DNA of 64,000 nt, from the NCBI RefSeq assembly GCF_016102005.1, contig NZ_JACFPL010000001.1:558001-622000 (forward strand), given 5' to 3'. The position numbers and the translations under genes are program-made. The notes under the pieces were generated by a model. That model worked only from the letters and a program-made list of their open reading frames with translations, was not told where the DNA came from and did not search any database. This document shows positions 39,491-50,000 of the stretch, piece after piece. The first letter of the stretch is position 1. Every line of letters starts with the position of its first letter. The DNA comes from Bifidobacterium choladohabitans. GTDB taxonomy: Bacteria; Actinomycetota; Actinomycetes; Actinomycetales; Bifidobacteriaceae.

Positions 39491-40052
39491 GTTCTTGAGA
39501 TTGTTGTTTATCGCTTTAGGTGTATCTTCCGACGCTTTTGCCGTCTCCATCAGCAAGGGACTGTCCGTGGACCGACTGCGGGCCCGCCATCATTGGCTGG
39601 TCGGACTTTGGTTCGGCGGATTCCAGACGCTGCTGCCCCTGCTGGGCTACTTCGCCGCTTCCATGCTGCAGGACTCCCTGGCCGCCGTGGATCACTGGAT
39701 TATCTTCGGTATCCTTTCAGCCATCGGGGTCAATATGATCCGCGAGGGCGTCTATGGCGAGGAAGGGGGAACGAACGGCGAGGAGAGCTTCTCCTGGCGG
39801 CAGATGCTTCCCGCAGCCATCGCCACCAGCATCGACTCATTCGGCGTGGGCGCAGGCCTGGCCTTGCTGGGCATCAACATCTGGCTATCCGCACTGGTCA
39901 TCGGGCTGGTGACGGCTGCGGCCTCCATTCTGGGGCTGCGCATCGGATACGCGGTCGGGTCCCGCTGGCGCAAGCCTGCCAGAATCGCCGGCGGCATCAT
40001 TCTGATCGTCATGGGCATCCAGATCCTTCTGGACCACCTGATGAATGCCTGA
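39489..40052 (+). CDS. mntP: Manganese efflux pump MntP
   Basis: Exporter that protects against excess Mn(II). The 187-residue protein has six hydrophobic helices in two homologous halves with the conserved acidic pairs: GVSSDAFAVSISKGLS in the first half and ATSIDSFGVGAGLALLG in the second. The start is a GTG at 39489 with AAGGA 5 nt before it; homologues begin at this point. Translation is probably controlled by the leader that can pair across this ribosome binding site. It ends 1 nt before the stop of a membrane protein on the other strand. Confidence 0.92.
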   Translation: MFLRLLFIALGVSSDAFAVSISKGLSVDRLRARHHWLVGLWFGGFQTLLPLLGYFAASMLQDSLAAVDHWIIFGILSAIGVNMIREGVYGEEGGTNGEESFSWRQMLPAAIATSIDSFGVGAGLALLGINIWLSALVIGLVTAAASILGLRIGYAVGSRWRKPARIAGGIILIVMGIQILLDHLMNA

Positions 40053-40053
40053 C

Positions 40054-40716
40054 TCAGAACGTCGTCTGCAAGACCATAGCGGCCAGAACCACGATGGATC
40101 CGGCCAGAAGAACCGACATCAGCGCCAGACCAACGGCCCCACGCCGATCAGCTGCCTCCTGGGCCCAGCGGTAACCCGAGGTCATGAGCCCGACCAGCAG
40201 CAGCAAGGCCACAAGCATCACCAGAATCGGCATCAGGTCGGGATGGAGGCCTCTGACCAGCTCCGGCAGAAAGACCCACCCCGAGGCGGCGACAGCGGTC
40301 ACCCCGCCCATGGCGGTTGCAGAAATGCCACGGATGACCATCCGCCGGTCCCGACGCAGCATCTGCCGAACGAACATGAATACGGCCAGGAGGGCCAGCA
40401 GGAATGCCGCAGTCGACAGCCAGGCCCATAGGGCACCAGGCCCCTGCACGGCCAGGGTCGGCACCAGAGCTGCCAAGGCAAGCAGACCGAACACAGCCCG
40501 GTCTGGACCGGGTCGGATACCCTGGCCGACCAGTGGCCAAGAGGCCAGCATGGCCAATGCCAGCGCCAGAACCAGAACGGCCTGCACCCCTCGAGCGACC
40601 CGGGGCTCGGCCAGCAAGCCCGTCGCCACTCCCGGCAGGATCAGGGCCGCCAGGGCCAGCAGCTGCGTCAGGGCGGGCGCGTGCCCATCCCGGGTTTCTT
40701 TTACTGTCTGCGCCAT
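40054..40716 (-). CDS. Hypothetical multi-pass membrane protein
   Basis: A 220-residue protein with about six hydrophobic helices (LTQLLALAALILPGVATGLL, AVLVLALALAMLASWPLVG and others) separated by short Arg-rich loops. No family is recognised. ATG 40716 is chosen because GGAGGACCC stands before it. It converges with mntP and is divergent from glnR. Confidence 0.7.
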   Translation of the reverse strand: MAQTVKETRDGHAPALTQLLALAALILPGVATGLLAEPRVARGVQAVLVLALALAMLASWPLVGQGIRPGPDRAVFGLLALAALVPTLAVQGPGALWAWLSTAAFLLALLAVFMFVRQMLRRDRRMVIRGISATAMGGVTAVAASGWVFLPELVRGLHPDLMPILVMLVALLLLVGLMTSGYRWAQEAADRRGAVGLALMSVLLAGSIVVLAAMVLQTTF

Positions 40717-40880
40717 GGGTCCTCCTGCCTGTCCCCGTCGGGGAGCCATACGTCACATCCTAGGGCAAGGCCATCCTGTGAACTCAGAGCCCCTGTGACG
40801 GGCCGATTGTACAATGATGACGACTGTTCAACGAATCCACCCCCCGCTATGGACGAACGGACAGGGAAGAAGGTACCCCC

Positions 40881-41711
40881 GTGACGGATCTGACCTTGAT
40901 GACCTGCGCCGAGGACCCGGCATCGGTTCTGCCAGCCTTGGCCCTGCTCTCCCATCGGGTGCGCGTCCTGCCCCTGGATGCCGCCTCCCTGGTAAGAATG
41001 CCCGAGGACACCGTGCTGCTGATTGACGCCAGCGACGACCTGGCCGAGGCCAAGACCCTCTGCAACCTGACCCGGGCCTCGGGCCTGTCCACGCCCATCA
41101 TCCTTATTCTGAGCGAGGGCGGCTTCACTGTGGTCAATGCCAGCTGGGGCGTGGCCGATATTATCATTCAGTCCGCATCCCCCGCGGAGGTCGAGGCCCG
41201 GCTGCGTCTGGTCTGCCAGCGCGTGACACCGACACGCAAGCCGGATGTCCAGCCAGAAGAGGTAGAGGACCAGGTGCCCACCGGTCAGGTCCGCTCGGGT
41301 GACCTGGTTGTGGACACCGAGAGCTACACGGCCCGGATCCACGGTCAGCCCATCAACCTGGCCTACAAGGAGTTCGAGCTGCTCAAATACCTGGTTCAGC
41401 ATCCAGGCAGGGTCTTCACCAGAGCCCAGCTCCTCCAGGAGGTCTGGGGCTATGACTACTACGGCGGCACCAGAACGGTGGATGTGCACGTGCGGCGGCT
41501 CAGGGCCAAGCTGGGCAGTGAGTACGAGCACCTGATCGGCACGGTCCGCAACGTGGGCTACCGGTTCGATCCGCCCTCGTCGGCACGGACGGCCTCAGTC
41601 CCCAAGCCCGAGCCGGATGCCGAGACCGGCCCAGACCCAGCCGAGCAAAAGGACAGCCAGTCGGAACAATCCCAGGATTCCCAGAAGAAGAAAACCAATC
41701 ACAGTGACTGA
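40881..41711 (+). CDS. glnR: OmpR-type regulator, GlnR-like
   Basis: Orphan response regulator that controls nitrogen genes in actinobacteria. The 276-residue protein has an N-terminal receiver-like domain (about 1-110; VRVLPLDAASLVRMPEDTVL, VNASWGVADIIIQSASPAEV) that matches GlnR and lacks the full phosphorylation pocket, and a C-terminal winged helix (about 135-235; FTRAQLLQEVWGYDYYGGTR, TVDVHVRRLRAKLG, GTVRNVGYRF). A disordered acidic/Gln/Lys tail of about 40 residues follows. The GTG start has AGAAGG 7 nt upstream. No histidine kinase gene is nearby, as usual for GlnR. Its stop overlaps the GTG of nth. Confidence 0.85.
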   Translation: MTDLTLMTCAEDPASVLPALALLSHRVRVLPLDAASLVRMPEDTVLLIDASDDLAEAKTLCNLTRASGLSTPIILILSEGGFTVVNASWGVADIIIQSASPAEVEARLRLVCQRVTPTRKPDVQPEEVEDQVPTGQVRSGDLVVDTESYTARIHGQPINLAYKEFELLKYLVQHPGRVFTRAQLLQEVWGYDYYGGTRTVDVHVRRLRAKLGSEYEHLIGTVRNVGYRFDPPSSARTASVPKPEPDAETGPDPAEQKDSQSEQSQDSQKKKTNHSD

Positions 41712-42420
41712 TGCATCATCAAATCGAAAGCGCCCTCAGGGCAGGGAAAGCAAGGCCCGACGCCTGGCCCGCATGCACGAGGAGTACCGCATCCTCTGCC
41801 AGGTCTTTCCCGAGGCGGTCTGCGCCCTGCACTTCCGCAACCCCTTTGAACTGCTGGTTGCCACGGTCCTGAGCGCCCAGACGACCGACAAGCGGGTCAA
41901 CTCGGTGACCCCCGAACTCTTCGAGCGCTACCCCGACCCCGCGACCATGGCCCAGGCCCAGCCTGCCGAACTGGAGGCCATCATCCACCCGGTGGGCTTC
42001 TACCATACCAAGGCCCGCCACCTCTTGGGGCTCTCCCTGATGCTGACCGAAGACTACGGCGGCAAGGTCCCCCAGACCATGGAGGAGCTGACCAGCCTGC
42101 CCGGCGTGGGGCGCAAGACCGCCAACGTGGTCCTGGGAAATGCCTTCAACATCCCCGGATTCCCGGTGGACACCCACGTCACCCGGGTCACCGGCCGTCT
42201 GCGCTGGCGGACCGACTGGCGCAGCACCCACCCCGATCCGGTGAAGATCGAGCATGAGATCTGCGACTGCTTCCCGCCCGAGGACTGGACCAATCTGTCG
42301 CACAGGCTGATTCTGCATGGCCGGGCCACCTGCCACGCCCGCAAGCCCGACTGCCTCCACTGCCCCCTGGCCGAAACATGCCCCAGCGCCGAGCTCCTGG
42401 CCGGACCAGCCTCTCGGTAG
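41704..42420 (+). CDS. nth: Endonuclease III
   Basis: DNA glycosylase/AP lyase of base excision repair acting on oxidised pyrimidines. The 238-residue protein has the helix-hairpin-helix with catalytic Lys (LTSLPGVGRKTANVVLGNAF), the catalytic Asp (PVDTHVTRVTGRL) and the [4Fe-4S] ligands CHARKPDCLHCPLAETC at the C-terminus. The start is taken as the GTG at 41704, which overlaps the glnR stop by 8 nt and suggests coupling. The ribosome binding site is weak and a later ATG (MHEEYRILCQ) is possible. Confidence 0.92.
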   Translation: MTDASSNRKRPQGRESKARRLARMHEEYRILCQVFPEAVCALHFRNPFELLVATVLSAQTTDKRVNSVTPELFERYPDPATMAQAQPAELEAIIHPVGFYHTKARHLLGLSLMLTEDYGGKVPQTMEELTSLPGVGRKTANVVLGNAFNIPGFPVDTHVTRVTGRLRWRTDWRSTHPDPVKIEHEICDCFPPEDWTNLSHRLILHGRATCHARKPDCLHCPLAETCPSAELLAGPASR

Positions 42421-42430
42421 AATCGAGACC

Positions 42431-43963
42431 ATGGCACGCGGCAGACACAAGCAAATCAGATCCGGAATCATCTTTTTCCTGGTACTGGCGGTCCTGACCG
42501 CGGGCACCTATATGGCCTGGCCGCTGGTGACAGGCCAAGGAGGCTGGCGGCTGCCCTGGGCCCAGGAGGGTTCAGGCCGAATCGTACGCATCCGGGCCCG
42601 CCAGGCCCCCGTCTCCCTGGACATCCGCACCGAACCAGGACGCGCCACCGACCAGGCCCTGATGGGCAACGTCTACCAGACCCTGACCAGGCCCGACGCC
42701 AAAGGTCGGCCGACGCCCGGCCTGGCCCAGAACTGGGAGATCTCCGCAAACGGCCTGCTCTATACCTTTCATCTGCGCAATGACGCCCGCTTCGCCGACG
42801 GCCGCCGCCTGACCTCGGAGGATGCCCTCTGGTCCCTGCACCAGATCATCGACCATCAGTACCAGGGCCATCGGGATCTGGACGGACTGGCCAGGGTCAC
42901 CAACCCCGATGATGCCACACTGGTGATCGGTCTGAAGAGCCCGAACGCCAGACTGCTGACCGCCCTGAGCGGTCGGGCAGGCATAGTCTACGACCGCCAG
43001 GCCAGGGTCAACTATTCCACTCGATCAGCTGGTTCAGGCCCCTACCAGGTGGATGACTGGCAGCCGGGCACCAGCCTTACCCTGACCGCCAGCAAATCCT
43101 ACAAAGGCCCGGACAAGGCCGCCATCGGCAAGGTAATCTTCAGCTACACCGGCAGCCCACAAGAGACCATCAAGGATCTGGACCAGGGACGCCTGGACGC
43201 TGTAGTGGACATGGATTCCGCCACCGCCGCGCAGGCCCACAGGACGCCGACCGCTACGCCCAGCACAGACAATGTGGTCCTGGCCTTCAACAACATAGCA
43301 ACCAGCCCGCTGTCCGACCAGCACATGCGCGAGGCCGTCCGCTACGCCCTGGATCGAGAATCCATCGCCAAACTGGGGGGAGGCGGGGCCAAGGCGCTGG
43401 GCGGACCGCTCAACCAGCTGAGCCCCGGCTACGATCCCGACCTGCAGGCCTTCCCCTTCGACCGTGCCCAGGCGATTCATCGGTCCTCCTACTACCGCCC
43501 TTCCTTCTTTAAGAACGGTCTACGTCTGGTCTATCCACGCGAATTCGGCAGCCAAGTGGGCGACCTGATGCGCACACAACTCAAAGCAGCAGGCATCCCC
43601 ACCCAGGTATCCATGGTGGATCAGCCCACCTTCCGTGACCAAGTACTCAACCGCCGCGACTACGACATGGCCCTGATGGTCATGGACAATGATGAAATCG
43701 ACCGCTTCGCCGACCCCGACTCCACCATGCTCTTCGACAACGTCGATGTTCAGAACTCCTGGAAGCAGGTGACGGACTGCACCGACCAGAACACCTATGC
43801 CGAGCGGCTGAAGGCCTTTGCCCGACAGGTCAGCGACCTCTCCCCCAGCGACTGGCTGTATCAGCGTACGCCCCTGGTCCTCACCGCCCCGCGCCTGAAG
43901 GGCATGCCCAGCTCTCTGTTGGACCGCTACCTGCCCCTGTGGAACCTGCGCATCCAGGGGTGA
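42431..43963 (+). CDS. Peptide-type ABC transporter solute-binding protein
   Basis: Extracytoplasmic binding protein of the SBP_bac_5 family (oligopeptide/nickel type). The 510-residue protein starts MARGRHKQIRSGIIFFLVLA: a basic stretch, then one membrane helix (about 10-30) and no lipobox Cys, so it is membrane-tethered and not a lipoprotein. The family pattern is seen in GRPTPGLAQNWEISANGLLYTF cut into its parts (PGLAQNWEIS, YTFHLRNDARFADG, LTSEDALWSL) and the MREAVRYALDRESIAKL segment. No permease or ATPase gene is adjacent, so it is an orphan component here. Its ligand is unknown. Confidence 0.82.
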   Translation: MARGRHKQIRSGIIFFLVLAVLTAGTYMAWPLVTGQGGWRLPWAQEGSGRIVRIRARQAPVSLDIRTEPGRATDQALMGNVYQTLTRPDAKGRPTPGLAQNWEISANGLLYTFHLRNDARFADGRRLTSEDALWSLHQIIDHQYQGHRDLDGLARVTNPDDATLVIGLKSPNARLLTALSGRAGIVYDRQARVNYSTRSAGSGPYQVDDWQPGTSLTLTASKSYKGPDKAAIGKVIFSYTGSPQETIKDLDQGRLDAVVDMDSATAAQAHRTPTATPSTDNVVLAFNNIATSPLSDQHMREAVRYALDRESIAKLGGGGAKALGGPLNQLSPGYDPDLQAFPFDRAQAIHRSSYYRPSFFKNGLRLVYPREFGSQVGDLMRTQLKAAGIPTQVSMVDQPTFRDQVLNRRDYDMALMVMDNDEIDRFADPDSTMLFDNVDVQNSWKQVTDCTDQNTYAERLKAFARQVSDLSPSDWLYQRTPLVLTAPRLKGMPSSLLDRYLPLWNLRIQG

Positions 43964-44007
43964 AAAGGCCGGTGCCCCTTGTCACTGTTCGTCCATAAAA
44001 TGCTGGT

Positions 44008-46749
44008 ATGTCTGCTGAACACCAAGGAATCGTCAATGCCCATCTGACCCCCCTGCCCGAGAGGGTGGGCGTGGATGGCCTGGAGGAAAAGTGGTGCCGC
44101 GACTGGGACGAGTCCGGCGTCTACCGCTTCCGCAACACCCGCGAGCGCTCCGGCGTCTACTCCATCGACACCCCGCCGCCCACGGTTTCGGGGCATTTGC
44201 ACGTCGGACACGTCTTCTCGTACACCCATACCGACGTAATCGCCCGGTTCAAGCGGATGCAGGGCTACGACGTCTTCTACCCCATGGGCTGGGACGACAA
44301 CGGCCTGCCCACCGAGCGGCGGGTCCAGAACTATTACGGTGTCCGCGTGGACACCTCGCTCAAGTACGATCCGGACTTCAAACCCCCCTTCCATGGGACC
44401 AAGGGCAAGAAGATCAGCGCCAAGGACCAGGTGCCCGTCTCCCGTCAGAATTTCATCGAACTGTGCGAGGAACTGACCGCCGAGGACGAGAAGCTCTTCG
44501 AGCAGCTCTGGCGGTCGTTGGGCCTGTCGGTGGACTGGTCGCAGACCTACCACACCATCGGCGAGCATCCCCGCCGTGTGGCACAGAAGGCTTTCCTGCG
44601 GAACCTGGCCAGGGGCGAGGCCTACCAGAAGGAGGCCCCCGGGCTCTGGGACGTGACCTTCCAGACCGCCGTGGCCCAGGCCGAGCTGGAGTCGCGCGAG
44701 TACGACGGCTTCTACCACAGGGTGGCCTTCCGGTTTGCGGACGGCACGCCGATATACATCGAGACCACCAGGCCTGAGCTGCTGGCGGCCTGTGGCGCCC
44801 TGATCGCCCACCCGGATGACAAGCGCTACCAGAAGTATTTCGGGCAGAAGGTCTACTCCCCCCTGTTCAAGGTGGAGGTGCCCATCCTGGCCCATCCCGC
44901 CGCCGAGATGGACAAGGGCGCCGGCATCGCCATGTGCTGCACCTTCGGCGACGTGACCGACGTGCAGTGGTGGCGGGATCTGAATCTGCCCACCAGGTCC
45001 ATCATCCAGCGCAACGGACGAATCGTCATGGACGTGCCGGACTGGATCACCGATGAGGGCGGGCGGCGCATTTTCGAGCAGACCGAGGGCAAGACCACCT
45101 TCTCAGCCCGCAAGATCATCGTGGACGCCCTGCGCGAGTCCGGCGACCTGGACGGCGAGCCCAAGCCCACCAAGCGCATGACCAACTTCTACGAGAAGGG
45201 CGACAAGCCTCTGGAGATCGTCACCTCCCGCCAGTGGTACCTACGCAACGGCGGCACCGACCAGAAACTGAACCAGGAGCTGCTGGAGCGCGGCAAGGAG
45301 CTCAACTTCCACCCGGACTTCATGCGGGTGCGCTACAACAACTGGGTCGAGGGCCTAAACGGCGACTGGCTGATCTCCCGGCAGCGCTTCTTCGGAGTCC
45401 CCTTCCCCCTCTGGTATCCGGTCAAGGAGAACGGCGAGACCGACTACGCCCATCCCATCACCCCGGCCGAGGACAGGCTCCCCATCGATCCCAGCACTGA
45501 TGTGCCCGAGGGCTTCGAGGAATCCCAGCGAGACCAGCCTGGCGGCTTCACGGCCGAGAAGGACATCATGGACACCTGGGCCACCAGCTCCCTGACCCCC
45601 CAGATCGTGACCCACTGGGCCGAGCCGGGCGAACAGGACCAGGCCCTCTTCAAGGCCACCTTCCCCATGGACCTGCGCCCCCAAGGCCAGGACATCATCC
45701 GCACCTGGCTCTTCAGCTCCATGGACCGCGCCCACCTGGAGAACGGCTGCCTGCCCTGGAGCGACACCACTCTGTCGGGGTGGATCCTGGACCCGGACCA
45801 TAAGAAGATGAGCAAGTCCAAGGGCAATGTGGTGGTGCCCGACGAACCCATCAAGAAGTATGGAGCCGACGCTGTGCGCTACTGGGCATCCTGCGCCCGG
45901 TTGGGCCTGGATGCCACCTACGATGAGGGGCAGATGAAAATCGGCCGCCGCCTGGCCGTCAAGCTCCTCAACGCCGTCAAGTTCGCCCTGGCCATCGGTC
46001 GGGAGGATGAGAACCATAAGGTCACCCGGTCAGCGGAGGCCACCTGGAACCCCGCTGACGTCACGGTCCCGTTGGATCGCGCGGTTCTGGCCGGCCTTGC
46101 CCAGGTGATCGACCAGGCCACCAGGGCCTTGGAATCCTACGAGCACTCCAAGGCCCTGGAGGTGACCGAATCCTTCTTCTGGGACTTCTGCGACAACTAC
46201 ATCGAGCTGGCCAAGAACCGGGCCTATGGGACCGCGGATGCCACCGGCAGGACCCCTGACGAGGCCCAGGTGCTGAGCGCCCGCACAACCCTGGGGCTGG
46301 TCCTGGATGCTCTGGATCGTCTCCTGGCACCCTTCCTGCCCTTCGCCACCGAAGAGGCCTGGCAGTGGATGCACCAGGGGGACGGATCGGTCCACCGCGC
46401 CTCCTGGCCACGTCCGGAATCCTATCGGGCAGCTGCCCAGGGCCAGGATCCGGCTCTTTTGGCCTGGGCAGGCACGGCCTTGGCCTCCCTGCGGCGGATC
46501 AAGTCCGAGGCCAAGGTCTCCATGAAGACCCCCATCCTCTCAGCCTCCTTGAGCGTGGCGCCGGAGGGCCTGGAAGCCGTCAAGGCCGCCCTGGACGACA
46601 TAGCCGAAGCGGGCAGGGTCACCGGAGATCTGGATCTGGTCGAGGAGACCGCTCAGTCCGAGGCGACGGGAGCCGGCGAGGATGAGGCGGGCATCCGTGT
46701 GACCACCAGCCAGCTGGGCGAGCCCCCCGCCAAGAAGCCTCGCAAGTAG
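44008..46749 (+). CDS. valS: Valyl-tRNA synthetase
   Basis: Class I aminoacyl-tRNA synthetase that charges tRNA-Val and edits threonine. The 913-residue protein has the HIGH motif in SGHLHVGHVFSYTHTD (near residue 63), the CP1 editing domain (about 200-400; PIYIETTRPELLAACGALIA), the KMSKS motif in HKKMSKSKGNVV (near 600) and the anticodon-binding helical domain. The C-terminal tRNA-binding coiled coil of E. coli ValRS is short or missing. A terminator follows. Confidence 0.97.
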   Translation: MSAEHQGIVNAHLTPLPERVGVDGLEEKWCRDWDESGVYRFRNTRERSGVYSIDTPPPTVSGHLHVGHVFSYTHTDVIARFKRMQGYDVFYPMGWDDNGLPTERRVQNYYGVRVDTSLKYDPDFKPPFHGTKGKKISAKDQVPVSRQNFIELCEELTAEDEKLFEQLWRSLGLSVDWSQTYHTIGEHPRRVAQKAFLRNLARGEAYQKEAPGLWDVTFQTAVAQAELESREYDGFYHRVAFRFADGTPIYIETTRPELLAACGALIAHPDDKRYQKYFGQKVYSPLFKVEVPILAHPAAEMDKGAGIAMCCTFGDVTDVQWWRDLNLPTRSIIQRNGRIVMDVPDWITDEGGRRIFEQTEGKTTFSARKIIVDALRESGDLDGEPKPTKRMTNFYEKGDKPLEIVTSRQWYLRNGGTDQKLNQELLERGKELNFHPDFMRVRYNNWVEGLNGDWLISRQRFFGVPFPLWYPVKENGETDYAHPITPAEDRLPIDPSTDVPEGFEESQRDQPGGFTAEKDIMDTWATSSLTPQIVTHWAEPGEQDQALFKATFPMDLRPQGQDIIRTWLFSSMDRAHLENGCLPWSDTTLSGWILDPDHKKMSKSKGNVVVPDEPIKKYGADAVRYWASCARLGLDATYDEGQMKIGRRLAVKLLNAVKFALAIGREDENHKVTRSAEATWNPADVTVPLDRAVLAGLAQVIDQATRALESYEHSKALEVTESFFWDFCDNYIELAKNRAYGTADATGRTPDEAQVLSARTTLGLVLDALDRLLAPFLPFATEEAWQWMHQGDGSVHRASWPRPESYRAAAQGQDPALLAWAGTALASLRRIKSEAKVSMKTPILSASLSVAPEGLEAVKAALDDIAEAGRVTGDLDLVEETAQSEATGAGEDEAGIRVTTSQLGEPPAKKPRK

Positions 46750-46770
46750 GCTTCACAATTCCCAATGCAA

Positions 46771-46808
46771 CCGGGGCGGTTCAGCCATAGGCACCGCCCC
46801 GGTTTTTT
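46771..46808 (+). terminator. Terminator of valS
   Basis: CCGGGGCGGT and ACCGCCCCGG form a perfect 10-bp stem over a 12-nt loop, followed by six T. It lies 21 nt after the valS stop. Confidence 0.92.
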
Positions 46809-47090
46809 GTCGGCGTCACTGGCGACAAGGCCGTTATCAGTGCAACCATCGTGGCAATCCGCAATGCCAATCGAACCTTCGGCGCTCATACAAAAAGTGC
46901 GGCTTCCACAATCAACGGCATGCCTCTTGCAACGAATTTGTCCTGCAAGGGCCTGATCACGACACTATGAACTGCTCGAAGATTGCAATGCTACAGTAGA
47001 AGTTATAGAGGGACTTTATTTTAGTGTGCACCGACGCAGATTTTGGGGCTACGACCTGGGGAATCGGCACGTTTGGGGAGGAAGAATCGA

Positions 47091-50000
47091 ATGGGGAATG
47101 CTCATGGCATCCGCAGACTGATGACGCTGACAGCCATGATAGGGCTGGCGCTGATCGGAGCATCAACAGGCGCATACGCAACCACAGGCGATACGGCACC
47201 TTCGCCTACCACGGAAACGCCCTCTCCCAGCCCGTACAGCAGCGTGAGTCCATTGCTCAGGACGGGCGGCGAAGCACAGGCCGGGGCCGCTGCTCCGACC
47301 GCCACACCATCGCCGCTGGCCAGCAACAATCCCTCGCCTTTCGAGTCCATCCAACCGTTCAGTGAGAAAAAGACAGACAAACCCATCAGGAACAGCTCAC
47401 CGAGAGCCAAGTCGCCACAGACCAGGGATTCATCCTCATATACCCTTACCTTCGAGCCTGACGGGGGCTCGCTGACGTCCGGCTCGCCGGCCTTGAGCCA
47501 GACAGTAACCTCAGGCCATCTGGCATCCCCTCCCACCGTCGCCAAATCAGGTTACCTGTTTGACGGATGGTTCCTGAAGGGCTCCGATGTGGCCTATGAC
47601 TTCGGCAAGCCGGTCACCAGCGCGCAGTCGCTGACGGCCCATTGGTCGTCGGTCAACGACGCCCAGTGGACGACAGCCGACGTCAGCGGCGACGACACCG
47701 GGAGCTCGGCAATCACCCTGGTTTCCCCCAAGCCCAGAGGGGTCAGATTCGCACAGGTCAGCACCGGCCACGATCACACCCTGGCCGTAGGCTCGGACGG
47801 CCACGTCTACGCCTGGGGAGACAACAGCAGGGGTGAGCTCGGCGACGACACCACAATCAACAGAAACACGCCGGTTCGGATCACCGAGAATGACGCTATC
47901 AAGGGAAAGATCTTCGTATCCGTCAGCGCGGGAACCACGTTCTCCATGGCACTGGCCTCGGACGGCACCGTCTACACCTGGGGCAACAACGACCGTGGTG
48001 AACTCGGCAACGGCTCCACCACGGATTCCTCAGTGCCGGTAAAGGCGAATCTCAACGCCACCATCACCGCCATCAGTGCCGGATACTGGCATGCCATGGC
48101 CCTGTCCTCGGACGGGACGATCTACACATGGGGAGACAATCAATACGGCCAGCTTGGCAACGGGCACACGGGTGTCAACGTCAACCCTTCACCCGCGGCG
48201 GTGGCCTCTCCATCCGGCGTCACCTTCACCACCATCAGTGCCGGATATGATTTCCAAACGGCGTTGGACAGCCAAGGTCATGCCTACGCCTGGGGACGCA
48301 ACCAGGGCGGCCAGCTCAGCATCGGCACGATGGACGGTACCAGCAGCGGTTCCAATGTCTACACTCCTGAGCGCATTCTCGGCGACTCGACCGGTGCCGC
48401 AGACAGCACTGTCTACACCGACATCGATGCGGGGTACCTGCACGTCCTGGCACTGAGCAATACAGGCAACGTGAACTACTGGGGCTATCCGCTGACCAAG
48501 GGCAATGACGCCAATGCCGACAGCGTTCACTCCTTCTATCCAAGCCAGGTAAGTCTGCCCACAGGAGCGGCGGTGCCTGTCTCGGTCAGCGCCGGGGACT
48601 ACTCCTCTGCGGTGGTCGACTCCGAGGGCAGCCTGTATATGTTCGGAAGCAATTCCAGCGGTCAGCTGGGCGACGGAACCACAAAGCCTAAATCAACTAT
48701 GACCGAGGTGAGCCTGACAGGCGTCACAGTCGCCGCATTCGATGTCTGCCGGCACAGCCTGGCCATCGGCTCGGACGGGCTCCCCTACAGCTGGGGGGAA
48801 GCGAAAAGCGGCAAGCTGGGACAGGGCAGCAAGGGACCTCAAAGCGGTTCGCAGACCAAGCCTGCAGCGGTCGGCCCACCCCAGATAGATCTGGCCAAGG
48901 TGACCTTTGGCAGGACAGATGTAGCAAAGACCGACACCAACAGCCCGATTAGCCGAACTTCAGCAGGCGACGACACCTGGAGTTCAAATACCCCATGGAC
49001 GGTCACTACCCCGCACCACACTTACGGAACCACCAAGATCAGGATCAACGACGGTCAATGGTCCATTGGCGGTGCTGCACAACAGGGGCAAAGCATTGGC
49101 AACTATACATTCACACCCACTGCCCAGAAGGTCACCTTTGATTCGGACGGGGGTTCATCGGCCTCGGACCAGTTCGTCACCGCAGGCAAGCAGGCCTCGC
49201 CTCCCACCGTCACCAAGGCAGGCTTCCTGTTCGACGGCTGGTTCGTCAAAGAGGCAGACGGCAGTTCCAATGTGGCCTATGACTTCAGCAGTCCGGTCAC
49301 CGAACCGCTGAATCTGAAAGCGCATTGGTCTTCGTCAGACATGAAATGGAAAACCTCGGATGCCCTCCATGGCGACGACACCGGGGGCTCCAAAATCACC
49401 CTGACTCCCCCCAAGCCCAGAGCAGTGAGATTTGCCCAGGCCAGCGCCGGGCGCTACCACACCCTGGCTGTGGGTTCTGACGGACACGTCTACGCCTGGG
49501 GGAATCAGGCCAGCGGCGGACTGGGAAACGGCAAAGACTCAGGCACGGCAACAACGCCGGTGCGGATCACCGAAAATGATGCCATAAAAGGAAAGATCTT
49601 CATAGCCGTCAGCGCCGGGGATGCTTATTCCATGGCCCTGGCCTCGGACGGCACGGTCTACACCTGGGGCAGCAACGGCAAGGGACAGCTCGGCAACGGC
49701 ACTACCGATAATTCCAACGAACCAGTAAAAGCACAGACAGACAATGCCAAAATCACCGCCATCAGCGCAGGACGGGCATATGCCATGGCCCTGGCCTCGG
49801 ACGGCACGGTCTACACCTGGGGCGACAACACTTACGGCCAGCTCGGCATCGGCAACTATGACAGCCATTCCACCCCTACCAAGGTCACGGCGCTGTCTAA
49901 CATCACCGCCATCAGCGCAGGATTTACCTCGGGCACGGCCCTGGACAGTCAAGGCCACGCTTGGACTTGGGGCCAGAACGACAAGGGGCAGCTTGGCAAC

